In this document: positions 9,371 to 18,004 of the stretch, one piece after another
Numbering within the stretch: the stretch's first letter is position 1
Layout: each line of letters starts with the position of its first letter
DNA from: Flaviflexus huanghaiensis
GTDB taxonomy: Bacteria > Actinomycetota > Actinomycetes > Actinomycetales > Actinomycetaceae
Direction: 5' to 3'
Assembly (NCBI RefSeq): GCF_014118685.1
Contig: NZ_JACFAK010000001.1
Span: forward strand, 62,001 to 126,000
DNA length: 64,000 nucleotides
Notes under the pieces: generated by a model
Seen by the model: only the letters and a program-made list of their open reading frames with translations
Databases searched by the model: none
Told to the model about the DNA's origin: nothing
Position numbers and translations under genes: made by a program

Positions 9371-10755
9371 GAGGCTCCCTCCGCGGCTGATTTGAATAGT
9401 TTGCCGGTTGTGGCATCGATGAGCCAGTCGGGAGTGGCCGATCCGGGCCGCGGATATTCCTCGAGGTCGTTCTTCCATTCATGGACAGGGACTTGGGAGG
9501 CCCACATCGGTTGATCCTGCTTGTTGAAACCGAAGTTGCCTGTGCCGGTTGAGTCAAACTCGAACTTGGCGAGGAAGAACCCTCCGTCCTCGGGGGTGTA
9601 CGTGTTCTTCTTCAGCTGGCGCGTGTAGTGGACGAGCGAGGTTGGGATCGAGCTGAGCCGCTGCGTCTCGCCGTCCTTCGCGTATTCGCCGAGGAAGACG
9701 AAATGGTTCCCGACAATCTGCATGAAAAGCGTGATGGACGAGAAGCCGTCCGGTACCGCGTTGACGATGAGCTTGAACATGTCAGGGATGAGGGCCTTCG
9801 TGTCCGTCAGGTCTTTCCCGACCATGTCGTTCGAGAGCGCTGGCTGGATATCGTCGATCACCCACGTTTTCGGGGTTGCGTTGCGAACCTGGGCCTTCGT
9901 ACCTTCAAGCGGCACGGCCTTGACGAACACGGTCGGGGCGTAGCGGGAGTACCCGTTCGCCCGGGCGTACGGAGCATCCGGTAGTAGCGCCTGCACCTCA
10001 AGCATCGTCTCGTTGTCGCGCCTGATCGGCCGCAAGACACGGGCGGGCAGTCCGTCGATCTTCGCGATCTTCTGAGACTCGTAGATCTCCATGTCCTCGC
10101 TGTAGGCGATCCTCTTCGCCCACAGCCCCGACTCGATCTGCATGAACCCGTCCTCGTTGGGGGGATCAGCCGGGGACACAAGGGTGACAGCGATCGGCGT
10201 TCCGTCCTCCAGCTCAACGTCGCATGGGATCTCTCCCCACGAGCGCTTAATGACGGTGCCGATGAAGTTCGATGGGACGATGGCCTTGAACCCTGCTTCT
10301 GTCTCCCAGCCGTAGGCGATGCCGTGGTAGGCAGCCACCATCTCCGGTTCGTCGTCGCCGGGAGTGTACTTCCAGATAGTTGAACCGGTGGTCACCCGCG
10401 CGGGCTCAACCCACAGCAGGCTCGTCTCGATGCCCGCGGCCTTCGCGACGCCTGTTGCGTCGAAGGGGAGGACTTCAAAAATGCCGCCGAGGAACGCTTC
10501 GGGGTGGAGCGGGCCCACGGCCCTGCGGGACTGGACGAGGGGTCCAGCGATCAACTCCATAACGTAGAGCGGCTCATCAACCTTGAACGGGCTGCCCTCG
10601 AAGCCGAGCTGGAACAACTCGATGAGGTCAGCGACGTCGGCGATCTCATCAATGTCGTCGGCATCGACGGCGAGGCCCGAGATGTAGTCGAGACCGTTGT
10701 CCATATAGCCGCGAACTTGGCCTGGTGTCAGGGGCAGAGCGTAAGTATTCGACAC
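9367..10755 (-). CDS. hypothetical protein, first gene of the flippase operon
   Basis: A 462-residue, mainly soluble protein with no signal peptide or membrane segment and an acidic composition. I do not recognise its family. The C-terminal third, about residues 330-455, has beta-rich, Trp/Phe-containing stretches such as FEFDSTGTGNFGFN, which faintly resemble the FxxDxxGxxxxxF pattern of DUF600/YezG-type proteins; this is only a weak impression. The start is GTG 10755 with GAGGA three bases upstream; AAGATT lies slightly further up. It begins the operon 10755 to 5249, with 4-base overlaps to the small HMA-like gene. Confidence 0.75.
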   Translation of the reverse strand: MSNTYALPLTPGQVRGYMDNGLDYISGLAVDADDIDEIADVADLIELFQLGFEGSPFKVDEPLYVMELIAGPLVQSRRAVGPLHPEAFLGGIFEVLPFDATGVAKAAGIETSLLWVEPARVTTGSTIWKYTPGDDEPEMVAAYHGIAYGWETEAGFKAIVPSNFIGTVIKRSWGEIPCDVELEDGTPIAVTLVSPADPPNEDGFMQIESGLWAKRIAYSEDMEIYESQKIAKIDGLPARVLRPIRRDNETMLEVQALLPDAPYARANGYSRYAPTVFVKAVPLEGTKAQVRNATPKTWVIDDIQPALSNDMVGKDLTDTKALIPDMFKLIVNAVPDGFSSITLFMQIVGNHFVFLGEYAKDGETQRLSSIPTSLVHYTRQLKKNTYTPEDGGFFLAKFEFDSTGTGNFGFNKQDQPMWASQVPVHEWKNDLEEYPRPGSATPDWLIDATTGKLFKSAAEGAS

Positions 10756-10797
10756 TATTCCTCAATCTTTCTGGGTCCATTACCGAGGGTACTGCAT

Positions 10798-10803
10798 TAG
10801 GCT
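10798..10803 (+). promoter_or_regulatory. -10 box of the Ppx/GppA gene
   Basis: TAGGCT ends exactly 6 bases before ATG 10810, with no Shine-Dalgarno site between, so the mRNA is likely leaderless. Confidence 0.5.
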
Positions 10804-10809
10804 GACTGC

Positions 10810-11754
10810 ATGCGTCTCGGTGTTCTTGATATTGGCTCAAACACGGTCCACATGCTTGTGGTCGATGCCCACTATGGTGCACGGCCTACCCCGGCTGCAG
10901 ACGACCGAACGGTCGTTCGGCTCATGAAGTACCTGGATGATGACAACCGTGTTGTCGATGACGGTATCGAGGCGTTGCGTGCGGCAGTTAGCCGCGCCAT
11001 GCTTTTCGCGGAACGATTCGGTGCCCAACGAGTCATCGGGATGGCGACGTCGGCGCTACGCGAAGCCGCGAATGGCCCCGACGTTCTCGCTGGCCTTGAA
11101 GAGCTCGCCGGAATCAATCTGACAGTCCTGTCTGGCAAGCAGGAGGCGGACCTGACATTCCTCGCCGCCCGCCGCTGGCATGGCTGGGCCGCTGGTCGGC
11201 TCCTCGTCCTCGACATTGGCGGCGGTTCCTTCGAGGTCGCCTACGGAACAGATGAGAACCCCGAGTTCTCCGCGTCCGTGCCGCTTGGCGCTGGCCGGTT
11301 GACACGCCAGTTCCTCAAGGCCGACCCGCCGACGTCCGAGCAGGTGGGCGAGATGAGGAACTACATCAAGATGGAGATGAAGCCGCTGGCGGATTCTCTT
11401 AAGCAACTCCCCAAGCCCGACCATGTCGTCGGCACGTCGAAGACCTTCCGCTCCCTCGCTCGTCTAGGCGGGCAGCTCGTCGCCGTCGTCGGTCCGACAG
11501 AACGGCGCCGCATGTCCCGCTCGGACCTCGAGGACTGGGTCCCGCGGCTCGCCAAGATCCCGGCGAAGGCACGCACAGAACTCCCCGGGATCACGCCTGA
11601 GCGAACCTTCCAGATCGTGGCTGGCTCCGAGGTCGCGTGGCGGGCAATGAAGTCCCTTAAGCTCGACCGCATTGAGATCTGCCCGTGGGCGATGCGGGAA
11701 GGAGCAATCCTTCACTACCTCGAGAGCCAGATGCGCAATGGTGAGGCCACCTAA
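10810..11754 (+). CDS. Ppx/GppA phosphatase family protein
   Basis: A 314-residue cytosolic protein of the exopolyphosphatase/guanosine pentaphosphate phosphohydrolase family, in the ASKHA actin-like fold. The first phosphate loop GVLDIGSNTVHMLV is at residue 3 onward, the second motif VLDIGGGSFEVAYG near residue 133, and the conserved Glu region of ATSALREAANG near residue 79. At about 310 residues it is the short form, like actinobacterial Ppx1/Ppx2, which act on short polyphosphate or (p)ppGpp; the substrate is not decidable here. It stands alone, divergent from the unknown-gene operon, and ends in a strong hairpin. Confidence 0.9.
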   Translation: MRLGVLDIGSNTVHMLVVDAHYGARPTPAADDRTVVRLMKYLDDDNRVVDDGIEALRAAVSRAMLFAERFGAQRVIGMATSALREAANGPDVLAGLEELAGINLTVLSGKQEADLTFLAARRWHGWAAGRLLVLDIGGGSFEVAYGTDENPEFSASVPLGAGRLTRQFLKADPPTSEQVGEMRNYIKMEMKPLADSLKQLPKPDHVVGTSKTFRSLARLGGQLVAVVGPTERRRMSRSDLEDWVPRLAKIPAKARTELPGITPERTFQIVAGSEVAWRAMKSLKLDRIEICPWAMREGAILHYLESQMRNGEAT

Positions 11755-11791
11755 CGGAGCGCCGCCAATGAGGTGAGCAGCTCGAGAAATG

Positions 11792-11825
11792 GAAGAAGCG
11801 GGAGCCGTCAGGCTCCCGCTACTTC
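11792..11825 (+). terminator. hairpin after the Ppx/GppA gene
   Basis: A 15-base arm at 11792-11806 pairs with 11811-11825 with one mismatch and a GTCA loop. It lies between convergent genes (Ppx/GppA and dedA) and may terminate both. Confidence 0.65.
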
Positions 11826-11855
11826 GTCTCCCACGTGGCGGACCACTGCGGGGAG

Positions 11856-12560
11856 TCAGCGTTCGCGGGGCTCCTCGGGTGTGGCAGCGCTGGAGACATG
11901 AGTGCTGGAAGAGCCGGTTCCGGCATCGTCATTCGAGGTGTTCTTCTTGGAGTTGACGGCGCGGTGGATGATCCACCATGCGAGGAAGGCGAGGATGAGG
12001 ATGAGGACGACGGTTGAGAACGTTCCTACCCAGTCCTCGACGAGGTGCCAGTTCTCACCGAGGACGTAGCCAGCCCCGATGAGGATCGAGTTCCAGATGA
12101 GGGAGCCAGCGAGCGTGAGGAGAGTGAAGCCCGCAAGCTTCATGCGCGTCACGCCAGCGGGGATGGAGATGAGGGACCGGAAGATCGGGAGCATGCGGCC
12201 GAGGAACACGGTCCACTTGCCATGCTTGTCGAACCAGTTCTCCGTCCGCACAATGTCATCGACGTTGACGAGCGGAAGGGCTCCCATGAGCCTGCGGGTG
12301 CGTTCACGGCCGAGGGCCGCACCGACCCCGTAGAGGGCCCACGCGCCGGCCACGGATCCAGCCGTGCACCACAAGATCATCTCGACAACGCTGAGGGTGC
12401 CGACAGATGCGGTGAATCCGGCCAGCGGCAGGATGATTTCGGACGGTAGCGGGGGAAAAAGGTTTTCCAGACCGATGAGGAGGAAGGCTCCAAAGCCTCC
12501 CAGTGTCTCCATGACATCAACGGCCCAACCGGCGATGCCGGTGAGATCTTCCTGCATCAT
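11856..12560 (-). CDS. DedA family membrane protein
   Basis: A 234-residue membrane protein of the DedA/VTT family. The signature ENLFPPLPSEIILPLAG is near residue 30, followed by GAALGRERTRRLMG and the FLGRMLPIFRSLISIPAGV segment near residue 120, which holds the conserved Arg residues of the family. DedA proteins are implicated in undecaprenyl-phosphate or phospholipid translocation and membrane homeostasis. A charged, Ser/Thr-rich tail of about 30 residues follows the last helix. The ATG overlaps the purB stop by 4 bases, so the two genes are co-transcribed and translationally coupled. Confidence 0.9.
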   Translation of the reverse strand: MMQEDLTGIAGWAVDVMETLGGFGAFLLIGLENLFPPLPSEIILPLAGFTASVGTLSVVEMILWCTAGSVAGAWALYGVGAALGRERTRRLMGALPLVNVDDIVRTENWFDKHGKWTVFLGRMLPIFRSLISIPAGVTRMKLAGFTLLTLAGSLIWNSILIGAGYVLGENWHLVEDWVGTFSTVVLILILAFLAWWIIHRAVNSKKNTSNDDAGTGSSSTHVSSAATPEEPRER

Positions 12561-13894
12561 TCTCCCAAGTAATCGACGAGCTTCGAGGCCAGCCCAGTGT
12601 AGGTCGCTGGCGTGAGCTCACGTAGTCGAGCTTCTATCTCGGCGGGAATTCCTAGAGATGCAATGAAGTCGCGCAGCATCCCTTCCGTCACCTTCTGACC
12701 GCGAGTGAGGTCCTTCAGCCGTTCATACGGGTTGTCCATGCCGGTCGCACCGTTGATCGACGCGGCCCTCATCGCCTGCTGGATTGGTTCGCCCAGCACT
12801 TCCCACGCGTTGTCGAGGTCGCGGGCGAGAGTCTCCGTGCCGACATCGAGGCCCGCGAGGCCGCGCGTGACGTTGTCGATGGCGAGGAGGGAGTGGCCGA
12901 AGGCGACGCCGATGTTTCGTTGCGTGCTCGAATCGGTGAGATCTCGCTGCATGCGGCTTGTCACGAGCGTCGCGGCGAGCACGTCGAATAGTGCGCACGA
13001 GATCTCGAGATTCGCTTCAGCGTTCTCGAAACGGATGGGGTTGACCTTGTGTGGCATCGTCGATGAGCCGGTTGAACCCTGTGCGGCGAGATTCTGATGG
13101 AAGTAGTCGAGCGAAATGTAGGTCCACATATCCGTTGCGAAGTTGTGGAGTATTCGATTGAAGCGCGCGATGTCGGAGTACAGCTCGGCCTGCCAGTCGT
13201 GGGATTCGATCTGGGTCGTTAGCGGATTCCACGTCAGCCCGAGCGATTCGACAAAGAGTCGAGAGTGGGTAATCCAATCGACGTCGGGCAGGGCTGCGAC
13301 GTGGGCGCCGTACGTGCCGGTTGCACCATTGATTTTGCCGAGATATTGGGTGGTCGCGATGCGGTCGAGCTGCCGGCCGAGCCGCCACGCGAACACCGCC
13401 ATTTCCTTACCAAGCGTTGTCGGTGTTGCGGTCTGGCCATGTGTGCGAGAGAGCATCGGCTGATCGCGTTGCTCGTAGGCGAGCTCGGTGATCTCGCCGA
13501 CGAGATTCTTCGCGGCGGGGAGCCACACGCGGTGGACAGCATCCCTGATCGTCAGCGCATACGCGAGGTTGTTGATGTCCTCGGAGGTGCAGAAGATGTG
13601 GACGATGTCGGGATACGTGACGCGGCGGCGCAGGTAGTACTCGACCGCTTTGACGTCGTGCCGTGTTTCGGCCTCAATCTCGCTGAGCTCGGCCGTATCG
13701 ACGACGATCCCCCGCATCTTCTCGCGCTCGTCCGGGCTGAACTCGCCCGGCAGGATTCCGGCGTCGACGAGGTAGATGTACCATTCGACCTCGACCGTCA
13801 CTCGTGCCCGATTGAGGGCATCTTCGGAAAGGTAGTCGACCAGGGGGGACACTGCTGATGCGTACCTGCCATCTAGCGGGCTGAGAGTGCTCAT
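12557..13894 (-). CDS. purB: adenylosuccinate lyase
   Basis: A 445-residue cytosolic enzyme of the fumarase/aspartase superfamily, catalysing two fumarate-releasing steps in purine synthesis (SAICAR to AICAR and adenylosuccinate to AMP). The superfamily signature GSSTMPHKVNPIRFENAE is near residue 280, with TSEDINNLAYA near 105 and RTHGQTATPTTLGKE near 155. Length matches the family. It is first in a two-gene operon with dedA. The ATG at 13894 follows TAGCAT by 6 bases, suggesting a leaderless message; the divergent acyl-CoA ligase begins 130 bases away. Confidence 0.96.
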   Translation of the reverse strand: MSTLSPLDGRYASAVSPLVDYLSEDALNRARVTVEVEWYIYLVDAGILPGEFSPDEREKMRGIVVDTAELSEIEAETRHDVKAVEYYLRRRVTYPDIVHIFCTSEDINNLAYALTIRDAVHRVWLPAAKNLVGEITELAYEQRDQPMLSRTHGQTATPTTLGKEMAVFAWRLGRQLDRIATTQYLGKINGATGTYGAHVAALPDVDWITHSRLFVESLGLTWNPLTTQIESHDWQAELYSDIARFNRILHNFATDMWTYISLDYFHQNLAAQGSTGSSTMPHKVNPIRFENAEANLEISCALFDVLAATLVTSRMQRDLTDSSTQRNIGVAFGHSLLAIDNVTRGLAGLDVGTETLARDLDNAWEVLGEPIQQAMRAASINGATGMDNPYERLKDLTRGQKVTEGMLRDFIASLGIPAEIEARLRELTPATYTGLASKLVDYLGE

Positions 13895-13900
13895 GGGACC

Positions 13901-13906
13901 ATGCTA
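13901..13906 (-). promoter_or_regulatory. -10 box of purB
   Basis: TAGCAT on the minus strand, ending 6 bases before the purB ATG. Confidence 0.5.
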
Positions 13907-14023
13907 GCCACAGCGGTATGGGCGATGCCCCTAGGGCCCCATAATGTGGCGCTTCTCGTTCGAACGGCGGCGGCATGTCCCGACATCCCACAATCTCTGC
14001 GATCGATGTCCGAAGATGGCTGT

Positions 14024-15700
14024 ATGACCCACAACGCGAAACCATGGACGGTCCATTACCAGCCGGGGGTTCCCGTCGAGATCGAGATGCCATCAGATTC
14101 CCTCATTGAACTCGTCGAGACTGCTGTGACAGAGGGCCGCGACCGGCCCGCGATGACGTTCTTTGGCAGGGAAACGACCTACACGTCCCTCGGAGAGCAG
14201 ATCGCTTCCGCGGCCGAGGGTCTGCGTCGGCTCGGTGTGAAGCCCGGTGACCGGGTCGCTCTCATCTTGCCCAACTGCCCCCAGCATGTCGTCGCCTTCT
14301 ATGCGGTGCTACGACTCGGCGCCATTGTCGTTGAGCACAACCCGCTGTACACGAAGCGCGAACTCCGCGCCCAGTTCGAGGACCACGGTGCTCGCGTCGT
14401 CATTGCCTGGGATAAGACGGTCGAGAAGATCCAGTCGTTCGACCTCGACACGATCATCGCCGTCAACCTGCTCGACGAGTTTCCACCTCTGAAGCGCCTT
14501 GCCCTCAGCCTGCCGATAGGGTCGATCCGTGAAAAGCGGGACGCGCTGACAACGGCGACGACGGGGACCATGCCGTGGAAGGAGTTGCTCGCGAACTCAC
14601 CCATCGCCCCAGACCATCCGCGGCCGACGGTCGATGATATCGCTGTCATCCAGTACACGTCGGGGACGACGGGTGATCCGAAGGGTGCGGTGCTCAGTCA
14701 TCGCAACCTGTACGCGAACGCGCGGCAGGGCGAGGCATGGATGCTTGACGCTGAGAAGGGGAAAGAAATTTCCTATGCGCTACTGCCGATGTTCCATGCG
14801 TTCGGCATGACGCTCTACCTCACCTTCGGAATCCTCAAGCAGGCGAATCTCGTTCTCTTCCCGCGGTTTGATGCGGACATGGTTCTTGACGAGGTGAAGA
14901 AGTACCCACCAACGATCTACTGCGCGGTGCCGCCGATCTACCGCAGAACGGCGGAACGTGCGAGCGAGCGCGGGATTTCCCTCACGTCAGCTGTCTACTG
15001 CATCTCCGGCGCGATGAAGCTCACCGACGACATCGTCGAGCTATGGGAGTCGCAGTCCGGCGGCCTCCTCGTTGAGGGGTACGGCATGACAGAATCATCG
15101 CCGGTTGCCCTCGGCAATCCGTTCCACCCGAGCCGACGCACAGGAACAATCGGGATTCCCTTCCCTTCGACTGACATGAAAGTGGTCGACATCGAGGATC
15201 CGAGTCGGGAGGTTGCCCAGGGTGAGTCGGGAGAGCTTCTTCTGCACGGACCGCAGGTATTCCAGGGCTACTGGGAGAACGAGGAGGAGACGGCAAAAAC
15301 CCTCCTTCCGGGCGGCTGGCTTCGCACCGGTGACATTGTCACGGTCGATGAGGCCGGGTTCGCCACAATCGTCGACCGGGTGCGCGAGCTCATCATTACC
15401 GGCGGATTCAATGTCGCTCCCTCGGAAGTTGAGCGGATCCTCGCGAAGCACCCGAGTATCGAGGAGGCCGCCGTTGTCGGTTACGACAGCGGATCCGGGG
15501 AAGAGGTTGTCGCCGCGGTCGTCATGACGAAAGGAGAGACCCTCGACACGGACGAGGTTCGTTCCTTCTGCCGCCAGTACCTCGCGCGCTACAAGGTGCC
15601 GCGACGGATTGTGCCCGTCGACGAGTTGCCAAAGTCGATGCTCGGCAAGGTTCTCCGCAAGGAGGCGAAAGCCAAGATCGAGCCCTATCTCAGCCGCTGA
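14024..15700 (+). CDS. long-chain fatty acid--CoA ligase
   Basis: A 558-residue AMP-forming acyl-CoA synthetase that activates fatty acids to acyl-CoA via an acyl-adenylate. The P-loop-like motif YTSGTTGDPKGAVLSH is near residue 210, the A5 motif GYGMTESSPVALG near 350, WLRTGDIVTVDEAGF near 430 and the catalytic-lysine region KSMLGKVLRKEA at the C-terminus. The frame is open from 13901, but the extra N-terminal residues overlap the purB promoter; ATG 14024 matches the usual FadD start and follows a weak GAAGAT box by 6 bases. Its acyl-CoA product would feed electrons to the ETF/EtfD-type reductase found at 39861-42041, an inference from pathway knowledge. Confidence 0.92.
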   Translation: MTHNAKPWTVHYQPGVPVEIEMPSDSLIELVETAVTEGRDRPAMTFFGRETTYTSLGEQIASAAEGLRRLGVKPGDRVALILPNCPQHVVAFYAVLRLGAIVVEHNPLYTKRELRAQFEDHGARVVIAWDKTVEKIQSFDLDTIIAVNLLDEFPPLKRLALSLPIGSIREKRDALTTATTGTMPWKELLANSPIAPDHPRPTVDDIAVIQYTSGTTGDPKGAVLSHRNLYANARQGEAWMLDAEKGKEISYALLPMFHAFGMTLYLTFGILKQANLVLFPRFDADMVLDEVKKYPPTIYCAVPPIYRRTAERASERGISLTSAVYCISGAMKLTDDIVELWESQSGGLLVEGYGMTESSPVALGNPFHPSRRTGTIGIPFPSTDMKVVDIEDPSREVAQGESGELLLHGPQVFQGYWENEEETAKTLLPGGWLRTGDIVTVDEAGFATIVDRVRELIITGGFNVAPSEVERILAKHPSIEEAAVVGYDSGSGEEVVAAVVMTKGETLDTDEVRSFCRQYLARYKVPRRIVPVDELPKSMLGKVLRKEAKAKIEPYLSR

Positions 15701-15717
15701 TGTCGTTTGTCCGCAGC

Positions 15718-16476
15718 CTAGGTGTATCTCGCCGCAGTGCGGACGGTCTGGTTACCGTAGCTACCACCGAATAGTGATGCGTGGACAATAAGAATGTGGA
15801 GCTGGTGCAGGCCGACACGTTCCTGCCACGCCTCCGAGAGCGGAGACACCTCTTCATAGCCCGCCACGATGTGCTCGCCATGAGGAACACCGAACACGGT
15901 GAGTTGGGCAAGATCAGACTCCCGGTGCCCGGTGTGGGAGGCCGGGTCGATGAGGACGGCACCGGTTGGGGACCACATAACGTTCCCGGACCAGAGGTCT
16001 CCGTGAAGGATCGAGGGAGTGTCGTCCGTGTCGAAGACGCCATCCTTCAGCCGTTCAGCGAGCGCGGAAATCGTATCGGCACCCTTCGAGTCGATCGATC
16101 CGTTGGCCATGGCTGACGCGAGGTAGGGCAGGATCCGGTCCTCCGCATAGAACAGGCCCCACGGCCGCTCGCCGCCGCTCACCAGCGGCAGCATCTCATT
16201 GCCCATGGTTCCAGCACCGTGCTCGTCGAGGTCGAAGCCGGGCGGGGCCTGGCCGAAGACCCGATCCCCACCGTGGGAGTGAAGGCCCGCCAGCATTCTG
16301 CCGAACTCGCGAGCATGTTCGAAAGTTGCCTGCCCGGACTCGATCCGCACTGTCGCCAGCGACGTGTCCTTCACCCACTGGAGTTCAGCTACACGGGCAC
16401 CGTTCTCCAGGAGATCTGTCAGTCCTGCCGCTTCAAAGGCAATTTGGCGGCGACTACCCCGCTTGACGAACGTCAT
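15718..16476 (-). CDS. fructosamine kinase family protein
   Basis: A 252-residue protein of the fructosamine/ketosamine-3-kinase family, with an aminoglycoside-phosphotransferase-like fold. The Brenner-type catalytic loop LHGDLWSGNVMW is near residue 172 with the catalytic Asp and Asn, and the DFG-like metal site IDPASHTGHRESDLA follows. Such kinases phosphorylate sugar adducts on amines so that they decompose (deglycation). The start overlaps the upstream gene's stop by 4 bases (ATGA). It is convergent with the acyl-CoA ligase, only 17 bases apart. Confidence 0.88.
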   Translation of the reverse strand: MTFVKRGSRRQIAFEAAGLTDLLENGARVAELQWVKDTSLATVRIESGQATFEHAREFGRMLAGLHSHGGDRVFGQAPPGFDLDEHGAGTMGNEMLPLVSGGERPWGLFYAEDRILPYLASAMANGSIDSKGADTISALAERLKDGVFDTDDTPSILHGDLWSGNVMWSPTGAVLIDPASHTGHRESDLAQLTVFGVPHGEHIVAGYEEVSPLSEAWQERVGLHQLHILIVHASLFGGSYGNQTVRTAARYT

Positions 16477-16856
16477 CGGCGCAGGCTCTCAGGCAGGATG
16501 GCGTCGATGATCATGATGATGACGGCGATGACGAAGCCGCCAGCGACCGCCCACCAGAATCCATCGACCATCATGCCCCACCCGAACTGGTTCGCGATCC
16601 AGGATGAGAATAGGAGGATGATGGCGTTGACGACCAGTGCCCACAGCCCGAGCGTGAGAATGTATAACGGGATCGACAAAACGACAATGATCGGCCGGAT
16701 GATCAACGAGACAAGGGTGAAGATCGCGCCTATGCCGATGAGGTAGAGGACGAACTGCGTATCAGACTGAGCCTGCGGAGCTTCGATTCCGGGGAGCAGG
16801 AGGCTCGTCAGCCACAGCGCCAAGGCGGCGACGAGGGTGCGAACGATGAACTTCAT
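16473..16856 (-). CDS. small four-helix membrane protein (phage-holin-IV/YvlD-like)
   Basis: A 127-residue membrane protein with four hydrophobic helices and the motif FTLVSLIIRPIIVVLSIPLYILTLG, typical of the PF04020 'phage holin family' or YvlD group. Despite the name there is no phage context. A role in the envelope is likely but undefined. The start could be ATG 16856 or ATG 16868; the former is chosen because the -10 box at 16867-16872 would otherwise overlap the start codon. It is coupled to the fructosamine-kinase gene by a 4-base overlap. Confidence 0.8.
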   Translation of the reverse strand: MKFIVRTLVAALALWLTSLLLPGIEAPQAQSDTQFVLYLIGIGAIFTLVSLIIRPIIVVLSIPLYILTLGLWALVVNAIILLFSSWIANQFGWGMMVDGFWWAVAGGFVIAVIIMIIDAILPESLRR

Positions 16857-16865
16857 GCCCACCAC

Positions 16866-16872
16866 CATACTG
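16866..16872. promoter_or_regulatory. overlapping divergent -10 boxes
   Basis: CATACT reads on the plus strand (16866-16871) toward hisC and CAGTAT on the minus strand (16867-16872) toward the holin-like gene. The two boxes overlap almost fully, so polymerase binding for the two genes should compete. This is read from sequence only. Confidence 0.35.
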
Positions 16873-16891
16873 TTTGAGAGAAGATGGGGAC

Positions 16892-17947
16892 ATGAGCCTT
16901 TTCCGACATGACCTCTCAAGGATTCCCCCCTATGTGCCCGGTAAGCCCGGCGGGGACCCATCGGTCATCAAGCTCTCGTCGAATGAGATGGCGTACGGCC
17001 CGTTGCCGTCAGTGCAGGCTGTCATCGCCCAAGGTATCGGCTCACTCCACATGTACCCGGACATGTATGCGTCCGAGCTGTCGGCAAAGCTGGCCGCGTT
17101 CCATGGTGTCCCAGCGGACAGCATCGTCCCGTCAAACGGGTCGGTCGCCATGATCGAGAAAATCCTCACCGCCGTCTGCTCCCCGGGTAGCGAGGTCATC
17201 ATCGCGTGGCGCAGCTTCGAGGCCTACCCGATCGCCATCACCGTCGCCGGCGGGACGGCCGTCACCGTTCCGCTCACCCCCGAAGGTGGTCACGACCTCG
17301 ACGCGATGGCCGACGCTGTCAGCGCAAGAACGGCTGCCGTCATGGTGTGTTCGCCGAACAATCCCACCGGCGTCGCGCTCACGCATGGGGAGCTGTCACG
17401 CTTCCTCACAAGAGTGGGGGATGATGTGCTCGTTGTCCTCGATGAGGCGTACGTCGACTTCGTCCGCATGGTCGACCCAGTCCGGTCAGTCGACCTACTC
17501 GCCAATCATCCAAATCTCATCATTCTGCGCACCTTCTCGAAGGCCTATTCACTCGCCGGCCTGAGGGTCGGCTATGCGATAGCCCGCCCGGAGGTTGCCG
17601 CAACCCTGCGCGCCGTTGCGACACCGTTCGGCGTCAACGCGCTTGCCCAGAGCGCCGCGATTGCCGCACTCGACGAGGTGGACGAGGTGCGGATGAGGAC
17701 CGATTTCGTGACCGCTGAACGCATGCGGGTCGCGGCCGAGCTTGACGAGCTCGGATTGCTCGTTCCCGACTCGCAGGCAAACTTCGTGTGGCTGGAGATG
17801 GCGGACACGCAACCGTTCGTCGACGCTGCCGCTCGGTGCGGGATCACCGTCCGTGCGTTTCCCGGCGACGGGGTGCGTGTCAGTGTCGGGTCCACGGCTG
17901 CGAACGAACGGATCCTGTCGGCCGCCCGCCTCTACACGGCGCGGTGA
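16892..17947 (+). CDS. hisC: histidinol-phosphate aminotransferase
   Basis: A 351-residue class-I/II PLP-dependent aminotransferase. SSNEMAYGPLP near residue 30, CSPNNPTGVALTHGE near 155 and the PLP-lysine segment TFSKAYSLAGLRVGY near 217 match HisC, which converts imidazole-acetol phosphate and glutamate to histidinol phosphate. It stands alone, not in a his operon. Relatives act on aromatic amino acids (the Pat type), so substrate preference is open. The start at ATG 16892 has GAGAGAAG eight bases upstream; TTG 16874 is in frame but less convincing. Confidence 0.88.
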   Translation: MSLFRHDLSRIPPYVPGKPGGDPSVIKLSSNEMAYGPLPSVQAVIAQGIGSLHMYPDMYASELSAKLAAFHGVPADSIVPSNGSVAMIEKILTAVCSPGSEVIIAWRSFEAYPIAITVAGGTAVTVPLTPEGGHDLDAMADAVSARTAAVMVCSPNNPTGVALTHGELSRFLTRVGDDVLVVLDEAYVDFVRMVDPVRSVDLLANHPNLIILRTFSKAYSLAGLRVGYAIARPEVAATLRAVATPFGVNALAQSAAIAALDEVDEVRMRTDFVTAERMRVAAELDELGLLVPDSQANFVWLEMADTQPFVDAAARCGITVRAFPGDGVRVSVGSTAANERILSAARLYTAR

Positions 17948-18004
17948 GGTCGTCGGCCGTCACGGCAGGTGAACGGCGTTGAGAGATTCGGGTCAGGGTA
18001 AAGG

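Noticed and set aside
13265-13858. Open frame of 197 codons opposite purB
   Set aside because: Shadow of a gene with unmistakable lyase motifs.
13901-14023. Longer N-terminus for the acyl-CoA ligase
   Set aside because: The stretch overlaps the purB promoter and lacks family similarity.
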